A stretch of 64,000 nt of DNA, taken from contig NZ_LPUX01000053.1 in NCBI RefSeq assembly GCF_001651865.1, forward strand, positions 1,116,001 through 1,180,000. The letters are read 5' to 3'. Source of the DNA: Sinorhizobium glycinis (lineage in GTDB: Bacteria; Pseudomonadota; Alphaproteobacteria; Rhizobiales; Rhizobiaceae). The notes below the pieces were generated by a model, which saw only the letters and a list, made by a program, of their open reading frames with translations, did not search any database and was not told where the DNA came from. Numbering within the stretch: position 1 is the first letter of the stretch; each line of letters starts with the position of its first letter. Shown piece after piece: positions 55,367 to 64,000 of the stretch. A program made the translations under genes and the position numbers.

Positions 55367-56899
55367 CTACGCCGCCGCCGGCAGGCGTTCGCCGGCGACG
55401 CGATAGGAGATCGCCTCGGCGAGATGGATGCGGCCGACGGTCGGCGCCTCGTCGAGATCGGCGAGCGTGCGGGCCACTTTCAGTACGCGATGATACCCGC
55501 GCGCCGAGAACTTCATCTTCTCCGCCGCATCCCTCAAGAGCTGCAGGCCCGCGGCATCCGGCTCGGCGATCTTCTCGATCATCGCCGTCGAACAGCGCGC
55601 ATTGCTCGTCAGCTCCGGATGGCCGAGGGCGGCGAAGCGATCCCTCTGCAGTTCACGGGCGCGGGCGACGCGGCGGGCGACAATGGCGCTCGCCTCGGCC
55701 GTGCCGGGCCGGATCAGGTCGGCGGCGCTGACGGCGGGAACGTCGATGCGGATGTCGATGCGGTCCATCAGCGGGCCCGAAATCCGCGCCTGGTAATCGG
55801 CCATGCAGCGCAGGCCGCGGGCGCAGCTGCGGCCCGGTTCGCCGGCCATGCCGCAGCGGCACGGGTTCATGGCGGCAACGAGCTGGATCGCCGCCGGGTA
55901 GCTGACGCGGTGGTTGGCGCGGGCAATGACGCATTCCGCGGTTTCGAGCGGCTGGCGCAGCGCATCGAGCACCTGCGGCGGAAACTCCGGAAACTCGTCG
56001 AGGAACAGGACACCGTTATGGGCGAGCGACGCCTCGCCCGGCTTGGCGCGCAAACCGCCGCCGATCAACGCCGCCATGGTGGCCGAATGGTGAGGCGCGC
56101 GGAACGGCCGGCGGTCGGAGAGCTTTCCGCCCGGCAATTGCCCGGCGATCGAATGGATCATCGAGACTTCGAGCAATTCGGACGGGGAGAGCGGCGGCAG
56201 GATGGAAGGCAGCCGCGCCGCGAGCATCGACTTGCCGGAACCGGGCGGTCCCACCATCAGCAGGTTATGGTTGCCGGCGGCAGCGACCTCCAGTGCCCGC
56301 TTGGCGCTCTCCTGGCCCTTGATGTCGGCGAGATCGGGAAGATTGGCGGCAGCGGCACGGATTGCGGGCTCGGGACGCGAGAGCACCTGCGTGCCGCGGA
56401 AATGATTGGCGATGGCGATGAGGCTGCGCGGCGCAAGGATGTCGATCTCCGACCCGGCCCAGGCCGCTTCCGCACCGCTTTCGGCCGGGCAGATCAGCCC
56501 CCTGCCGAGGGCATTGGCGCCGATCGCGGCGGGCAGAGCGCCGGCAACCGGCGCGATCGTGCCGTCGAGATTGAGCTCGCCGATGACGACATAGCCGGAG
56601 AGCGCGTCGGCGGGGATGGCGCCGAGCGCCGCCATCAGGCCGAGCGCGATGGCAAGGTCGAAATGACTGCCTTCCTTGGGCAGATCCGCAGGCGCCAGGT
56701 TGACGGTCACCTTTTTCGCCGGCAGCGCCAGGCCCGACGCATGCAGCGCCGCCTGGACACGCTCGCGGCTCTCGGCAACCGCCTTGTCCGGCAGGCCGAC
56801 GATCTGCATGCCGACCTTTCCGGGCGCCACCATCACCTGGACGTCGACCGGAACGCCCTCGATACCCTGAAACGCAACCGTGCTGACGCGCGAAACCAT
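55367..56899 (-). CDS. YifB/ComM family Mg chelatase-like AAA ATPase
   Basis: 510 residues: an N-terminal Lon-protease-like/ChlI-like domain (about 1-170), an AAA+ ATPase with Walker A GPPGSGKSML and Walker B LFLDEFPEF, and a C-terminal ComM helical region. ComM is a hexameric helicase that helps branch migration during natural transformation; most YifB proteins are untested. The ATG at 56899 is a common family start (MVSRVSTVAFQG). gshB lies upstream on the same strand. Confidence 0.92.
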   Translation of the reverse strand: MVSRVSTVAFQGIEGVPVDVQVMVAPGKVGMQIVGLPDKAVAESRERVQAALHASGLALPAKKVTVNLAPADLPKEGSHFDLAIALGLMAALGAIPADALSGYVVIGELNLDGTIAPVAGALPAAIGANALGRGLICPAESGAEAAWAGSEIDILAPRSLIAIANHFRGTQVLSRPEPAIRAAAANLPDLADIKGQESAKRALEVAAAGNHNLLMVGPPGSGKSMLAARLPSILPPLSPSELLEVSMIHSIAGQLPGGKLSDRRPFRAPHHSATMAALIGGGLRAKPGEASLAHNGVLFLDEFPEFPPQVLDALRQPLETAECVIARANHRVSYPAAIQLVAAMNPCRCGMAGEPGRSCARGLRCMADYQARISGPLMDRIDIRIDVPAVSAADLIRPGTAEASAIVARRVARARELQRDRFAALGHPELTSNARCSTAMIEKIAEPDAAGLQLLRDAAEKMKFSARGYHRVLKVARTLADLDEAPTVGRIHLAEAISYRVAGERLPAAA

Positions 56900-57026
56900 G
56901 CTGCCCCCATTGCTCCGGCCTGCATCGCACAACCGCCGCCGGTAGCACGCCGAATGTTGCACGGTACGCGCTTAAAAACAAGAACAATAATAGAACAAAT
57001 GAGCGAGACGGTCTTGATCGGCTTGA

Positions 57027-57974
57027 TCAGCCGCGCTTCTTCTCGATCGCGTTCCAAAGCAGGCTCGCGACATCGGCGCCACCAAACTTCTTCACCTCGC
57101 GGATGCCGGTCGGCGAAGTGACGTTGATCTCGGTCATGTAGTCGCCGATCACGTCGATGCCAACGAAGAGGAAGCCGCGGGCTTTCAGCGCCGGGCCGAT
57201 GCGGGCGCAGATTTCCTGCTCGCGAGCGGTGAGCTCGGTCGCCTCCGCGCGTCCGCCGACATGCATGTTGGAGCGCGCGTCGTGCTCGGCCGGAACGCGG
57301 TTGATCGCGCCCACCGGCTCGCCGTCGACGAGCAGGATGCGCTTGTCGCCCTTGCGGACGGCAGGCAGATACTCCTGGGCGATGAAGGGTTCGCGGAACA
57401 TCTGGCCGAACATTTCAAGAAGAGACGAGAGATTGCGGTCGTCGCGGGCCGAATGGAAGACGCCGGCACCGCCATTGCCGTAGAGCGGCTTCAGGATGAT
57501 GTCGCCCATCTCCTGGCGGAAGCGCGCAATCTCGCCGGCGTCGCGGGTGATCAGCGTCCGCGGCATCAGATCGGGAAACTCGGTGACGAAGATCTTCTCC
57601 GGCGAGTTGCGCACCCAGGCCGGATCGTTGACGACGAGCGTGTTCGGGTGCAGCCGCTCGAGCAGGTGTGTCGATGTGATATAGGCCATGTCGAATGGCG
57701 GATCCTGGCGAAGCAGGATGACGTCCATGGTCGAAAGATCGATCCGCTCCGGCTCGCCGAGGGTGAAGTGGTCGCCCTTGACGTCGCGCAGCGTCATCTG
57801 CTGCACGGCCGCATAGACCTTGCCGTCGCGCAGCGACAGCTTGTCGGGCGTGTAATGGAACAGGCGATAGCCGCGCGCCTGCGCCTCGAGGCTCATGGCA
57901 AAGGTCGAATCGCCCGCAATGGTGATGCCCGACACATGGTCCATCTGGACCCCGACATTGACGATTCCTGCCAT
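57027..57974 (-). CDS. gshB: Glutathione synthetase
   Basis: ATP-grasp ligase joining glycine to gamma-glutamylcysteine. The 315-residue product has the [12 protein letters not shown] motif, the ATP-grasp GNGGAGVF and INVTSPTG near the C-terminus. The ATG at 57974 ([12 protein letters not shown]) has GGGAAA upstream. The gene was probably once closer to yraN, which now lies 5.8 kb upstream beyond the ugp cluster. Confidence 0.95.
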   Translation of the reverse strand: MAGIVNVGVQMDHVSGITIAGDSTFAMSLEAQARGYRLFHYTPDKLSLRDGKVYAAVQQMTLRDVKGDHFTLGEPERIDLSTMDVILLRQDPPFDMAYITSTHLLERLHPNTLVVNDPAWVRNSPEKIFVTEFPDLMPRTLITRDAGEIARFRQEMGDIILKPLYGNGGAGVFHSARDDRNLSSLLEMFGQMFREPFIAQEYLPAVRKGDKRILLVDGEPVGAINRVPAEHDARSNMHVGGRAEATELTAREQEICARIGPALKARGFLFVGIDVIGDYMTEINVTSPTGIREVKKFGGADVASLLWNAIEKKRG

Positions 57975-58150
57975 TTTCCCGATCCCATTGAATCTCTTGC
58001 CGCAGTCGTCCGACGTGGACGTCGTTTCGGCAAAATTATACAGCAATTCAAAGCACTACCGCGATCATCACGCGCTCGAAACGGCGGTTGGCGCCGCAGG
58101 AGGCTCGCAACATGTAGAATGCCCGGTTCGCTTAGGCAAGGAGACCGAGC

Positions 58151-59143
58151 CTATTCGAAACCCTCGACGACGCAGGTGATGAGGTCATGATCGGAGAGAG
58201 GACGCCCCGACGCGTCGGTCGAGGGAATGACGCGGCTTTCGCCGATCTTCAGACCCCGTGCCAGGAACCAGTCGAGCTTCATCGCCCGCTTCGGCCAACG
58301 GGTGATCAGGCTCGGGCGCGTCGTCATCTGGTCGATCGGTCCGCCGTGGCGGGTGAAGCCGCGTGCGGCGCTCGCCTTAAAGAGACCCTCCGCCTCGAAA
58401 TCGCCGCCAATATGGTTGCCGGTATTGAGATCGCCGCCGATCAGGATGGGAAGTCCCGGGAAGGCGTCCTCCAGCGCTTCGATCAGCTCCTTGACCTGGC
58501 GTTCGCGGTAGGCCGCCGTCGTGGCGCTTTCCAGATGCGTGGAGACGGCGACGAAGGGGCCGGCCTGCGTCTCTATCACGGCGCCGATGCCGCAACGCTC
58601 GCCGACGCGCGGTTGATCGCTGTCATCCGTGAACCAAAGGCGCTCTCCCCACAGCCGCAACAGAAAGGGGCGCCGTAGCGGACCGGAGGTCAGCAAGGCG
58701 TTGCCGTGGAATCCTTTTTCGTTGAAGTCGTCCTTGCAGAATTCGCGCTCGGTATCCGAGCCGAGACCGAGTTCGATGAATTCGACGCCGTAGGCATATT
58801 GCATGTCGAGTGCGTCGGCTAACTCGGCCGTCGTGTGGCGCTGACCTGTGCGGGCCATGCCGTTGTCCATCTCGGAAAGCAGGACCAGCGCCGCGCCGGT
58901 CGTGCGGAGATGTTCGGCGCTTTCTTCGGGAAAGAGGCAGCGCTCGAGGTTCCATGCGGCAACGGTCAAGGGAAAGGCAAGCGGTCCGGTCGCGGAAGCC
59001 ACGCCGCCGATCTCGGTCGCGTTCATCGCCTCGAGCCCCGCCATGATCGCATCATGGGCGGTTATGCTGCGTTCCATGCGGGCAAAGCCCTCGCGGTCGG
59101 TCAGAGAGGTCGCGGTGAGCGTCGCTACGGTTTCTTCGATCAC
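58151..59143 (-). CDS. Endonuclease/exonuclease/phosphatase (EEP) family hydrolase coupled to ugpC
   Basis: 330 residues with all EEP catalytic elements: AAWNLERC (Asn), LSEMD (Glu), STHLES (His), GGDLNTGN (Asp-Asn) and LSDHDLIT (Asp-His). The fold splits phosphodiesters or phosphomonoesters with Mg2+. No signal peptide is visible, so it is cytoplasmic. Its start overlaps the ugpC stop by ATGA, so it is translationally coupled to the glycerol-3-phosphate transporter. That placement suggests cleavage of an imported phosphodiester, taking the place of the usual UgpQ, which is of another family and absent here. Confidence 0.85.
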   Translation of the reverse strand: MIEETVATLTATSLTDREGFARMERSITAHDAIMAGLEAMNATEIGGVASATGPLAFPLTVAAWNLERCLFPEESAEHLRTTGAALVLLSEMDNGMARTGQRHTTAELADALDMQYAYGVEFIELGLGSDTEREFCKDDFNEKGFHGNALLTSGPLRRPFLLRLWGERLWFTDDSDQPRVGERCGIGAVIETQAGPFVAVSTHLESATTAAYRERQVKELIEALEDAFPGLPILIGGDLNTGNHIGGDFEAEGLFKASAARGFTRHGGPIDQMTTRPSLITRWPKRAMKLDWFLARGLKIGESRVIPSTDASGRPLSDHDLITCVVEGFE

Positions 59144-60267
59144 AATGCTGGCTCCAAGTTCACGGCTTGCGGGCGCGCCGGCGCAGCACCGGCCGCAACA
59201 CCGGTCCCCCTTGGGCGGTGGAGACGGCTGCCGTTCTCCGCCGAGAAGAAATGCAGACGATCGATCGGGACGGCGATGGCAAGCTCATTGGCAAGCGGCG
59301 CTTCCGGCGGCAATGCGATTGTCAGTTCCTGCTCCTCGACCGTGCCATGCACCAGGCGTTGTGCCCCGAGTTCCTCGACATAGGCGACGCGGAAGAGCAA
59401 GGCCTGCTCACCGGCGGAGGCCAGACGCAGGTCCTCGGCGCGCAGGCCGACAGTCACCGGGCCTTCGGCCGACGCCGAATGGTCGAGGTCGATCGCGTGC
59501 GTGCCGATATGCAGACGCCCGCCTGCGAGCGTGCCCTTGACGAGGTTCATGGCGGGCGAACCGATGAAGCTCGCGACGAAGGTCGAGGCCGGCGCGTGAT
59601 AGACGTCGAGCGGCCGGCCGATCTGCTCGATCCGGCCGCCGTTCAGCACCACCAGCCGGTCGGCGAGCGTCATCGCCTCGAGTTGGTCGTGGGTCACATA
59701 GAGCGACGTGGTACCGAGCCGCTTCTGCAAGCGCTTGATCTCGCCGCGCATCGAGACACGCAGCTTCGCGTCGAGGTTCGAGAGCGGCTCATCGAAGAGG
59801 AAGGCCGCCGGTTTGCGGACGATCGCGCGACCCATGGCGACGCGCTGGCGCTGGCCGCCTGAAAGCGCCCGCGGCTTGCGGTCGAGATAGGGCTCGATCT
59901 CCAGCATGCGCGCGGCTTCGGCCACCCTTGCGTCGATCTCCACCTTCGGTGTCTTCCGGTTTCTCAGGCCGTAGGCAAGGTTCTCGTAGACTGTCATGTG
60001 CGGATAGAGCGCATAGTTCTGAAAGACCATGGCAACGTCGCGCTCGGCCGGATCGACCGTGTTGACGACCCGGGGTCCGATCGTCACGGTGCCCCTGGAG
60101 ATCGTCTCCAGGCCGGCGACCATGCGCAAAAGCGTGGACTTGCCGCAGCCGGACGGCCCGACGAGGACGATGAACTCGCCGTCGGCGATGTCGATCGAGA
60201 CGGATTTCACGGCCTCGACTCCGCCGGTGTAGATTTTCGAGACCTCTGCGATATAAATCGCGGCCAT
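59140..60267 (-). CDS. ugpC: sn-glycerol-3-phosphate ABC transporter ATP-binding protein
   Basis: 375-residue ATPase with a Walker [13 protein letters not shown], signature [14 protein letters not shown], Walker [15 protein letters not shown] and a C-terminal TOBE domain (about 285-360), the MalK/UgpC subfamily. The ATG at 60267 has ACGGAGG upstream. The frame is open upstream through the 57-bp triplicate, giving three repeats of about 19 residues, but that part is outside the gene. It ends overlapping the EEP hydrolase gene. Confidence 0.92.
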   Translation of the reverse strand: MAAIYIAEVSKIYTGGVEAVKSVSIDIADGEFIVLVGPSGCGKSTLLRMVAGLETISRGTVTIGPRVVNTVDPAERDVAMVFQNYALYPHMTVYENLAYGLRNRKTPKVEIDARVAEAARMLEIEPYLDRKPRALSGGQRQRVAMGRAIVRKPAAFLFDEPLSNLDAKLRVSMRGEIKRLQKRLGTTSLYVTHDQLEAMTLADRLVVLNGGRIEQIGRPLDVYHAPASTFVASFIGSPAMNLVKGTLAGGRLHIGTHAIDLDHSASAEGPVTVGLRAEDLRLASAGEQALLFRVAYVEELGAQRLVHGTVEEQELTIALPPEAPLANELAIAVPIDRLHFFSAENGSRLHRPRGTGVAAGAAPARPQAVNLEPAL

Positions 60268-60351
60268 TGGCTGCCTCCGTTTGCGGATTGCAAGTCGCGA
60301 AGCGATCACCAAATCGCTTCGCCTTCTTCTCGTTCCATTCCACTTTTGGTT

Positions 60352-60522
60352 CGCATTTCCGGACGGCGAACCGCTGCACACTTCGCCTGGAAATGCTCTC
60401 TTTGTCTGCGCATTTCCGGACGACGAACCGCTGCACACTTCGCCTGGAAATGCTCTCTTTGTCTGCGCATTTCCGGACGGCGAACCGCTGCACACTTCAC
60501 CTGGAAATGCTTTATTTGTCGC
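60352..60522 (+). repeat. Tandem triplication of a 57-bp palindromic unit
   Basis: Copies at 60352-60408, 60409-60465 and 60466-60522, each starting CGCATTTCCGGACGGCGAAC and containing GCACACTTCGCCTGGAAATG. Copies 1 and 2 differ at one base, copy 3 differs in a few at its end. The period of 57 is a multiple of three. The last bases of copy 3 overlap the ugpE stop codon (60512). A related single unit lies at 32569-32615. Confidence 0.93.
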
Positions 60523-61354
60523 TTTCCGTAAGGCCCTTGATGAACCAGCGCTGGAAGATGACGACGATCATCACCGGCGGCAGCATGGCGAGGATCGCCA
60601 ACGCAAAGGCCTCGTTGTAATCGGGAATGTTGGAGCCGACCCAGACGAGCAGGATCTGCTTGATGCCGCGCACCAGGGTGAAGAAGCCCTCGTCCGTCGT
60701 CATCAGCGTCGGCCAGAGATACTGGTTCCAGCCGTAGACGAACATGATGATGAAGATCGCCGCCATCATGGTGCGCGACAGCGGCACCAGCACGTCGATG
60801 AAGAACTTGAACGGCCCTGCCCCATCGATCCGCGCCGCCTCCAGCAATTCGTCCGGCACCGACTTGAAGAACTGGCGGAAATAGAAGGTGCCCGTTGCCG
60901 AAGCGAGAAGCGGCACGATCAGTCCGGTATAGGTGTTGGTCAGCTTCAACGCGTTCATTACCTCATAGGAGGGCAGGATGCGCACCTCGAGCGGCAGCAG
61001 CAATGTCGTGAAGATCACCCAGAAGAAGAAAGTCGCCAGCGGAAAGCGGAAATAGACGATCGCATAGGCTGCCAGCATCGAGAGCACGATCTTGCCGACC
61101 GCAAAGCCGAGGCCGAGGATCATCGAGTTCATCATCATGTTGAACCCGGTGACCTTGCCGGTGAAGCCGCCCTCGCGGGTCAGCACCGTCTCATAGGTCT
61201 CGGCAAAATGGCCGCCCCAGGTCAGGCTTAGGCCGTTGCGGTGGATGTCGGCCGCATCATGCGTCGACGTCATGAAGGCGACGACGACCGGCGTCACCAT
61301 GATGAAGGCGCCGATGAGCAGGATGACATGGTCGATAATCCTGGTGCGATGCAT
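60512..61354 (-). CDS. ugpE: sn-glycerol-3-phosphate ABC transporter permease (UgpE)
   Basis: 280-residue inner-membrane permease with six segments and the EAA loop ([22 protein letters not shown]) that contacts the ATPase. I chose the ATG at 61354 with GAGG upstream; a GTG nine bases before it is possible. The C-terminus ends in a short charged tail whose stop codon lies within repeat copy 3. It sits between ugpA and ugpC as in standard ugp operons. Confidence 0.92.
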   Translation of the reverse strand: MHRTRIIDHVILLIGAFIMVTPVVVAFMTSTHDAADIHRNGLSLTWGGHFAETYETVLTREGGFTGKVTGFNMMMNSMILGLGFAVGKIVLSMLAAYAIVYFRFPLATFFFWVIFTTLLLPLEVRILPSYEVMNALKLTNTYTGLIVPLLASATGTFYFRQFFKSVPDELLEAARIDGAGPFKFFIDVLVPLSRTMMAAIFIIMFVYGWNQYLWPTLMTTDEGFFTLVRGIKQILLVWVGSNIPDYNEAFALAILAMLPPVMIVVIFQRWFIKGLTESDK

Positions 61355-61364
61355 CGGCCCCACC

Positions 61365-62285
61365 TCAATTATAATGCACGCGCCGCTCGATGAAGCGGAA
61401 CTGGAAGACGGTGAGCACCAGGACGACGAGCATCAGGATCACCGATTGCGCCGAGGAACCGCCGAGGTCGCTGCCCCGGAAGCCATCCATGTAGACCTTG
61501 TAGACGAGGGTGATCGGATTGTTGGCAGCCTTGTCCTTCACCATCACGTCGATGACGCCGAAGGTGTCGAAGAGGGCATAGGTGGTGTTGATGATCAGCA
61601 GGAAGAAAGCGGTCGGCGCCAGCAGCGGCAGGGTCACCGTCCAAAAGCGGCGCAGCTCGGACCGGCAGTCGAGCGTTGCCGCCTCGCGCACGGAAACCGG
61701 AATGCCCTGCAGCCCCGAGAGGAAGAAGATGAAGTTGTAGGGGATCTGCTTCCAGACCGAGACGACGATCATGGCGAAGGCCGTGTCGGAATAGTCGAGC
61801 CCGACCTTGATGTCCCAGCCGAACCAGCGCGCGAGTTCGACCATCGGCCCGATATGCTGGTTGAAGAACATCATGCCGATCAGTCCAGCGACCGGCGGCG
61901 CGATCGCATAAACCCAGATGAGCAGGGTCTTGTCGGCGGCATTGCCACGGATGACGCCATCCGCCTTCACGGCGAGCAGGAGCCCGGTCGCCAGCGCGAA
62001 GAAAGTGACGAGGGCCGTGAACACCGCCGTGAACCGCGCGATGCCTAGATACTCGGTCGACTTCAGAACGTCCGTGTAGTTCGTGAGGCCGACGAAGGTC
62101 GAGCCGAAGCCGAACGGATCCTCGAGATAAAAGGAAGACTGGACCGCCTGGACGGACGGCCAATAAAAAAACACCAAGATGATCGCGAGCTGCGGCGCAA
62201 GAAACAGGTAGGGCAGAAAGGGTGACGAGAACTGCACGCGCTTGGCGGGTGCCTGCTGCCCTTCACGGCCGGACGTGCCCCTCAT
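61365..62285 (-). CDS. ugpA: sn-glycerol-3-phosphate ABC transporter permease (UgpA)
   Basis: About 306-residue permease with the UgpA-type core (FLPYLFLAPQLAIILVFFYW) and EAA-like loop (EAATLDCRSELRRFWTVTLPLLAP). The family normally starts just before this core. Here the upstream frame runs into RIME-like copy 7: the chosen ATG at 62285 lies in the repeat's ATGAGGGGC tail, so the first ten or so residues are repeat-derived. GTG at 62249 or 62240 could restore a shorter start. The sequence from the core on is intact. Confidence 0.85.
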   Translation of the reverse strand: MRGTSGREGQQAPAKRVQFSSPFLPYLFLAPQLAIILVFFYWPSVQAVQSSFYLEDPFGFGSTFVGLTNYTDVLKSTEYLGIARFTAVFTALVTFFALATGLLLAVKADGVIRGNAADKTLLIWVYAIAPPVAGLIGMMFFNQHIGPMVELARWFGWDIKVGLDYSDTAFAMIVVSVWKQIPYNFIFFLSGLQGIPVSVREAATLDCRSELRRFWTVTLPLLAPTAFFLLIINTTYALFDTFGVIDVMVKDKAANNPITLVYKVYMDGFRGSDLGGSSAQSVILMLVVLVLTVFQFRFIERRVHYN

Positions 62286-62392
62286 CCGGCCAGCCGGCCA
62301 CCTTCTCCCCGCCATTGCGGGGAGAAGGGACGTCCGGTAGGACGCTGCATTCCCCTCTCCCCGCACGCGGGTGGAGGGCCAGGGTGAGGGGC
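62277..62392 (-). repeat. RIME-like palindromic element, copy 7, in the ugpB-ugpA spacer
   Basis: About 116 bases in reverse orientation, opening CCCCTCATCCGGCCAGCCGG and ending CCAGGGTGAGGGGC. Hairpins are CTTCTCCCCGCCATTGCGGGGAGAAG and CCTCTCCCCGCACGCGGGTGGAGG. It fills most of the space between ugpB and ugpA and includes a candidate ugpA start codon. Confidence 0.88.
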
Positions 62393-62408
62393 TCGTCTGG
62401 CTCATCGA

Positions 62409-63707
62409 TCAGCCGGCGGTCTTGGCGAAACGGGCGAGCAGCTCGTTGCCTTCCTTCTCGATCGTTTCGAGAGCGTCCTTCACGGTCGCCTCACCGGAGA
62501 AGATGCGGCCGTATTCGCGCTCCATGATCTCGCGGATCTGCGGATAGAAGCCGAGGCGGTAGCCCTTCGACCATTCGCCGGCCGGCAGCAGGAGCTGCTT
62601 GATGCCGACTTCGGCGACCGGCTTCTCCTTGTAGTAGCCGTCCTTCTCAGCGAGTTCGTAGGCGGCCTTGGTGATCGCAACGTAGCCGGTGGACTTATGG
62701 TAGAAATACTGGATTTCCGGCGAGGTCAGGAACTGGAAGAAGTCCGCCACGCACTTGTTTTCCTCGTCCGACTTGCCGGACATCGCAAAGAGGGCGGCAC
62801 CGCCGATGAAGGAGTTGGTGCCGGCGCCCTTGATCGAGCCCCAGTAGGGCAGGAAGGTCGCCGAGAAGGGCATGGTCGCGGTTTTCTGCAGGCCGCCGAA
62901 GGAGCCGGAGGAGCCGATCCAAAGCGCTGCCTTGCCTTCTTCGAAGACCTTCTGGTTGTCGTTCCAGCCGGCGCCGTAGAAGGCGAAGTAACCCTGGTCC
63001 TTCCAGGTCTTCAGCTTCTCGAACATCATTTCGAGGTTCGGGTCGGTGACCTTGAGCTTGGTGTCGACGACGCTGTCGTAGCCGTTGTTGTTGGTGGCGA
63101 ACTGGATGTTGTTGCGCGAGAAGAAGTTCTCGGTGAACTGCCAGGTGAGCTGCGACTGAACGAGCGGGATGTAGCCGGCCTCTTTCAGCTTCGGGGCGAT
63201 CGCCTCGAACTCTTCCCAGGTCTTCGGCGCCTCGACGCCGGCCTTCTTCAGGGCCTCGTCGTTGATGTACATGATCGGTGCCGACGAGTTGAACGGCATG
63301 CCGACGAACTTGCCTTCGGCGTCGGCGTAGAAATAACGCACGCCGTCGATGAAGGCATTGCGATCGAAAGCGTAGCCGGCCTTGGTGATCAGGTCTTCCG
63401 CTGGAATGACGGCGCCCTTGGCGTTGATGATGGTTGCGGCACCGGCGTCGAAGACCTGCAGGATGTTCGGCTGTTCGCCAGCGCGGAAGGCGGCGATGCC
63501 GGAGGCGAGCGCTTCCTCATAGGTTCCCTTGCTGACGGGCGTCAGCGCGCAGGCGCTCTGGGACGCGTTGAATTTCTGGGCGACTTCGTTGATGACCTCG
63601 CCGTTGCGGCCGGCCATGCCGTGCCACCAGGTGATGTCGGTCGCGGCGAGCGACGTCGTCGCGGTAAGTGCAAAAGTAACGGCTGCAAGCGAAAGCTTTC
63701 TGGACAT
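62409..63707 (-). CDS. ugpB: sn-glycerol-3-phosphate ABC transporter substrate-binding protein
   Basis: Periplasmic binding protein of 432 residues. It begins with a signal peptide ending SLAA, then TDITWWHGMAGRNGEVINEVAQ-type UgpB features, FRAGEQPNILQVFDAGAATI and the substrate-loop YYHKSTGYVAITKAAYEL. Close agreement with E. coli UgpB supports binding of glycerol-3-phosphate or glycerophosphodiesters. The ATG at 63707 has AGGGGAC upstream. It is the first gene of the operon. Confidence 0.92.
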   Translation of the reverse strand: MSRKLSLAAVTFALTATTSLAATDITWWHGMAGRNGEVINEVAQKFNASQSACALTPVSKGTYEEALASGIAAFRAGEQPNILQVFDAGAATIINAKGAVIPAEDLITKAGYAFDRNAFIDGVRYFYADAEGKFVGMPFNSSAPIMYINDEALKKAGVEAPKTWEEFEAIAPKLKEAGYIPLVQSQLTWQFTENFFSRNNIQFATNNNGYDSVVDTKLKVTDPNLEMMFEKLKTWKDQGYFAFYGAGWNDNQKVFEEGKAALWIGSSGSFGGLQKTATMPFSATFLPYWGSIKGAGTNSFIGGAALFAMSGKSDEENKCVADFFQFLTSPEIQYFYHKSTGYVAITKAAYELAEKDGYYKEKPVAEVGIKQLLLPAGEWSKGYRLGFYPQIREIMEREYGRIFSGEATVKDALETIEKEGNELLARFAKTAG

Positions 63708-63814
63708 GTCCCCTGTCCTCTTCACCGTGGTTGCGGTTCGCAGTGGACTAGTGACCTTCAGTGACACGCCCGTAACGCTTTTGTGTCGGGACGATTACAA
63801 ATTTGCCTGTTTGG

Positions 63815-64000
63815 TCAAAAAGCATCCGGCAGGTGCCGCGGCCAGCGCCAGGGCGTGACGGCGACGATGTCGTAGCGCACCGAGAGACGGTGAAAATCCA
63901 TCTGGCGCGCCAGCCAGATGTCGCTTGCCGCCCGGATGCGCCGTTGCGCCGTATCGGAGACGGCGAAGACCGCCCCGTCGAAGCTCGCCCGGGCCTTCAC
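63815..64000 (-). CDS. yraN: YraN family (UPF0102) protein, N-terminal part outside the window
   Basis: The last 61 residues of a YraN/UPF0102 protein ([20 protein letters not shown]..., then [13 protein letters not shown] and [11 protein letters not shown]). The predicted nuclease-like fold's catalytic Glu/Lys pair would lie just before the visible part. In many alphaproteobacteria yraN is next to rsmI and gshB; here the ugp genes lie between it and gshB. Confidence 0.85.
   Translation of the reverse strand: MKARASFDGAVFAVSDTAQRRIRAASDIWLARQMDFHRLSVRYDIVAVTPWRWPRHLPDAF

Noticed and set aside
55424-57121. Long plus-strand frame of 565 codons opposite the comM-type gene
   Set aside because: Antisense shadow with skewed composition; the minus-strand ATPase has all its motifs.
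59140-60495. 451-residue UgpC with three N-terminal repeats
   Set aside because: The extension is made wholly of the intergenic 57-bp triplication; the ATG at 60267 has a strong ribosome site and fits the family.
60352-60522. Regular repeats that could be taken for a CRISPR array
   Set aside because: The 57-bp units are directly adjacent with no unique spacers, and no cas genes are present.

Overview
This window is high-GC alphaproteobacterial chromosome and almost certainly comes from Sinorhizobium/Ensifer (Rhizobiaceae). Four things point there: the gene order (lptC-lptA-lptB-rpoN-hpf-ptsN; grpE-hrcA-rph-rdgB-hemW; dnaA-rpsT-fadB-type hydratase-mutM-ubiE-ubiB; iolY-iolR-iolC-iolD-iolE-iolB), protein sequences that read like the S. 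meliloti proteins, several families of palindromic intergenic repeats typical of rhizobia, and a dnaA gene with no visible origin beside it. I see no tRNA, rRNA, CRISPR array, insertion sequence or prophage. Genes at both ends run off the window.

Layout. 0-7 kb: a cut hybrid histidine kinase, lspA, two RNA methyltransferases, a CoxG-like protein, then lapA-domain, ihfB and sppA genes. 7-12.3 kb: LPS export and the nitrogen-related regulators (lptC, lptA, lptB, rpoN, hpf, ptsN). 12.5-14.9 kb: an accessory SDR/aldonolactone-oxidase pair and an Imm33-like small protein. 14.9-20.1 kb: heat-shock and housekeeping genes (grpE, hrcA, rph, rdgB, hemW). 20.2-23.3 kb: an ECF sigma factor with a YCII-domain protein, an AHSA1 protein and a SnoaL-VOC fusion. 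23.5-30.7 kb: dnaA, rpsT, enoyl-CoA hydratase, mutM, ubiE, ubiB. 31-33.2 kb: GNAT, AraC and YbhB accessory genes ahead of coaBC. 34.6-44.2 kb: a class II amidotransferase and the inositol catabolic cluster. 44.3-48.3 kb: small metabolic and regulatory genes, including a frameshifted DMT exporter. 48.5-58 kb: prfC, dut, an Lrp/exporter pair, a ChaC-type cyclotransferase, cysK, a ComM-type ATPase and gshB. 58.1-63.7 kb: an sn-glycerol-3-phosphate-type ABC transporter (ugpB, ugpA, ugpE, ugpC) with a coupled exo/endonuclease-phosphatase-family hydrolase. The C-terminal end of yraN closes the window.

How the genes work together. The iol genes convert inosose through trihydroxycyclohexanedione and 5-deoxyglucuronate to deoxygluconate phosphate. 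The first-step inositol dehydrogenase (idhA), iolA and the transporter are absent, so the pathway is split over the genome. Near-palindromes of the form nGAA-N6-TTCC lie before iolY, iolR and iolC and match the published type of IolR operator. The Ugp transporter would import glycerol-3-phosphate or related phosphodiesters, and its coupled hydrolase could process them.

The most unusual content is non-coding: seven copies of a roughly 110-160 bp RIME-like element, two of them inverted around iolE and one lying at the start of ugpA; a perfect 57-bp triplication between ugpE and ugpC; a 50-bp inverted-repeat pair at 44.8-45.0 kb; and a dense cluster of GANTC (CcrM) sites upstream of dnaA. One protein-level oddity is CoaBC lacking the cysteine usually found in its decarboxylase lid. 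I did not find a clear new multi-gene system such as a defence island. The best candidates for something undescribed are the sigma-factor module, the ugp-linked hydrolase and the repeat-driven rearrangements.
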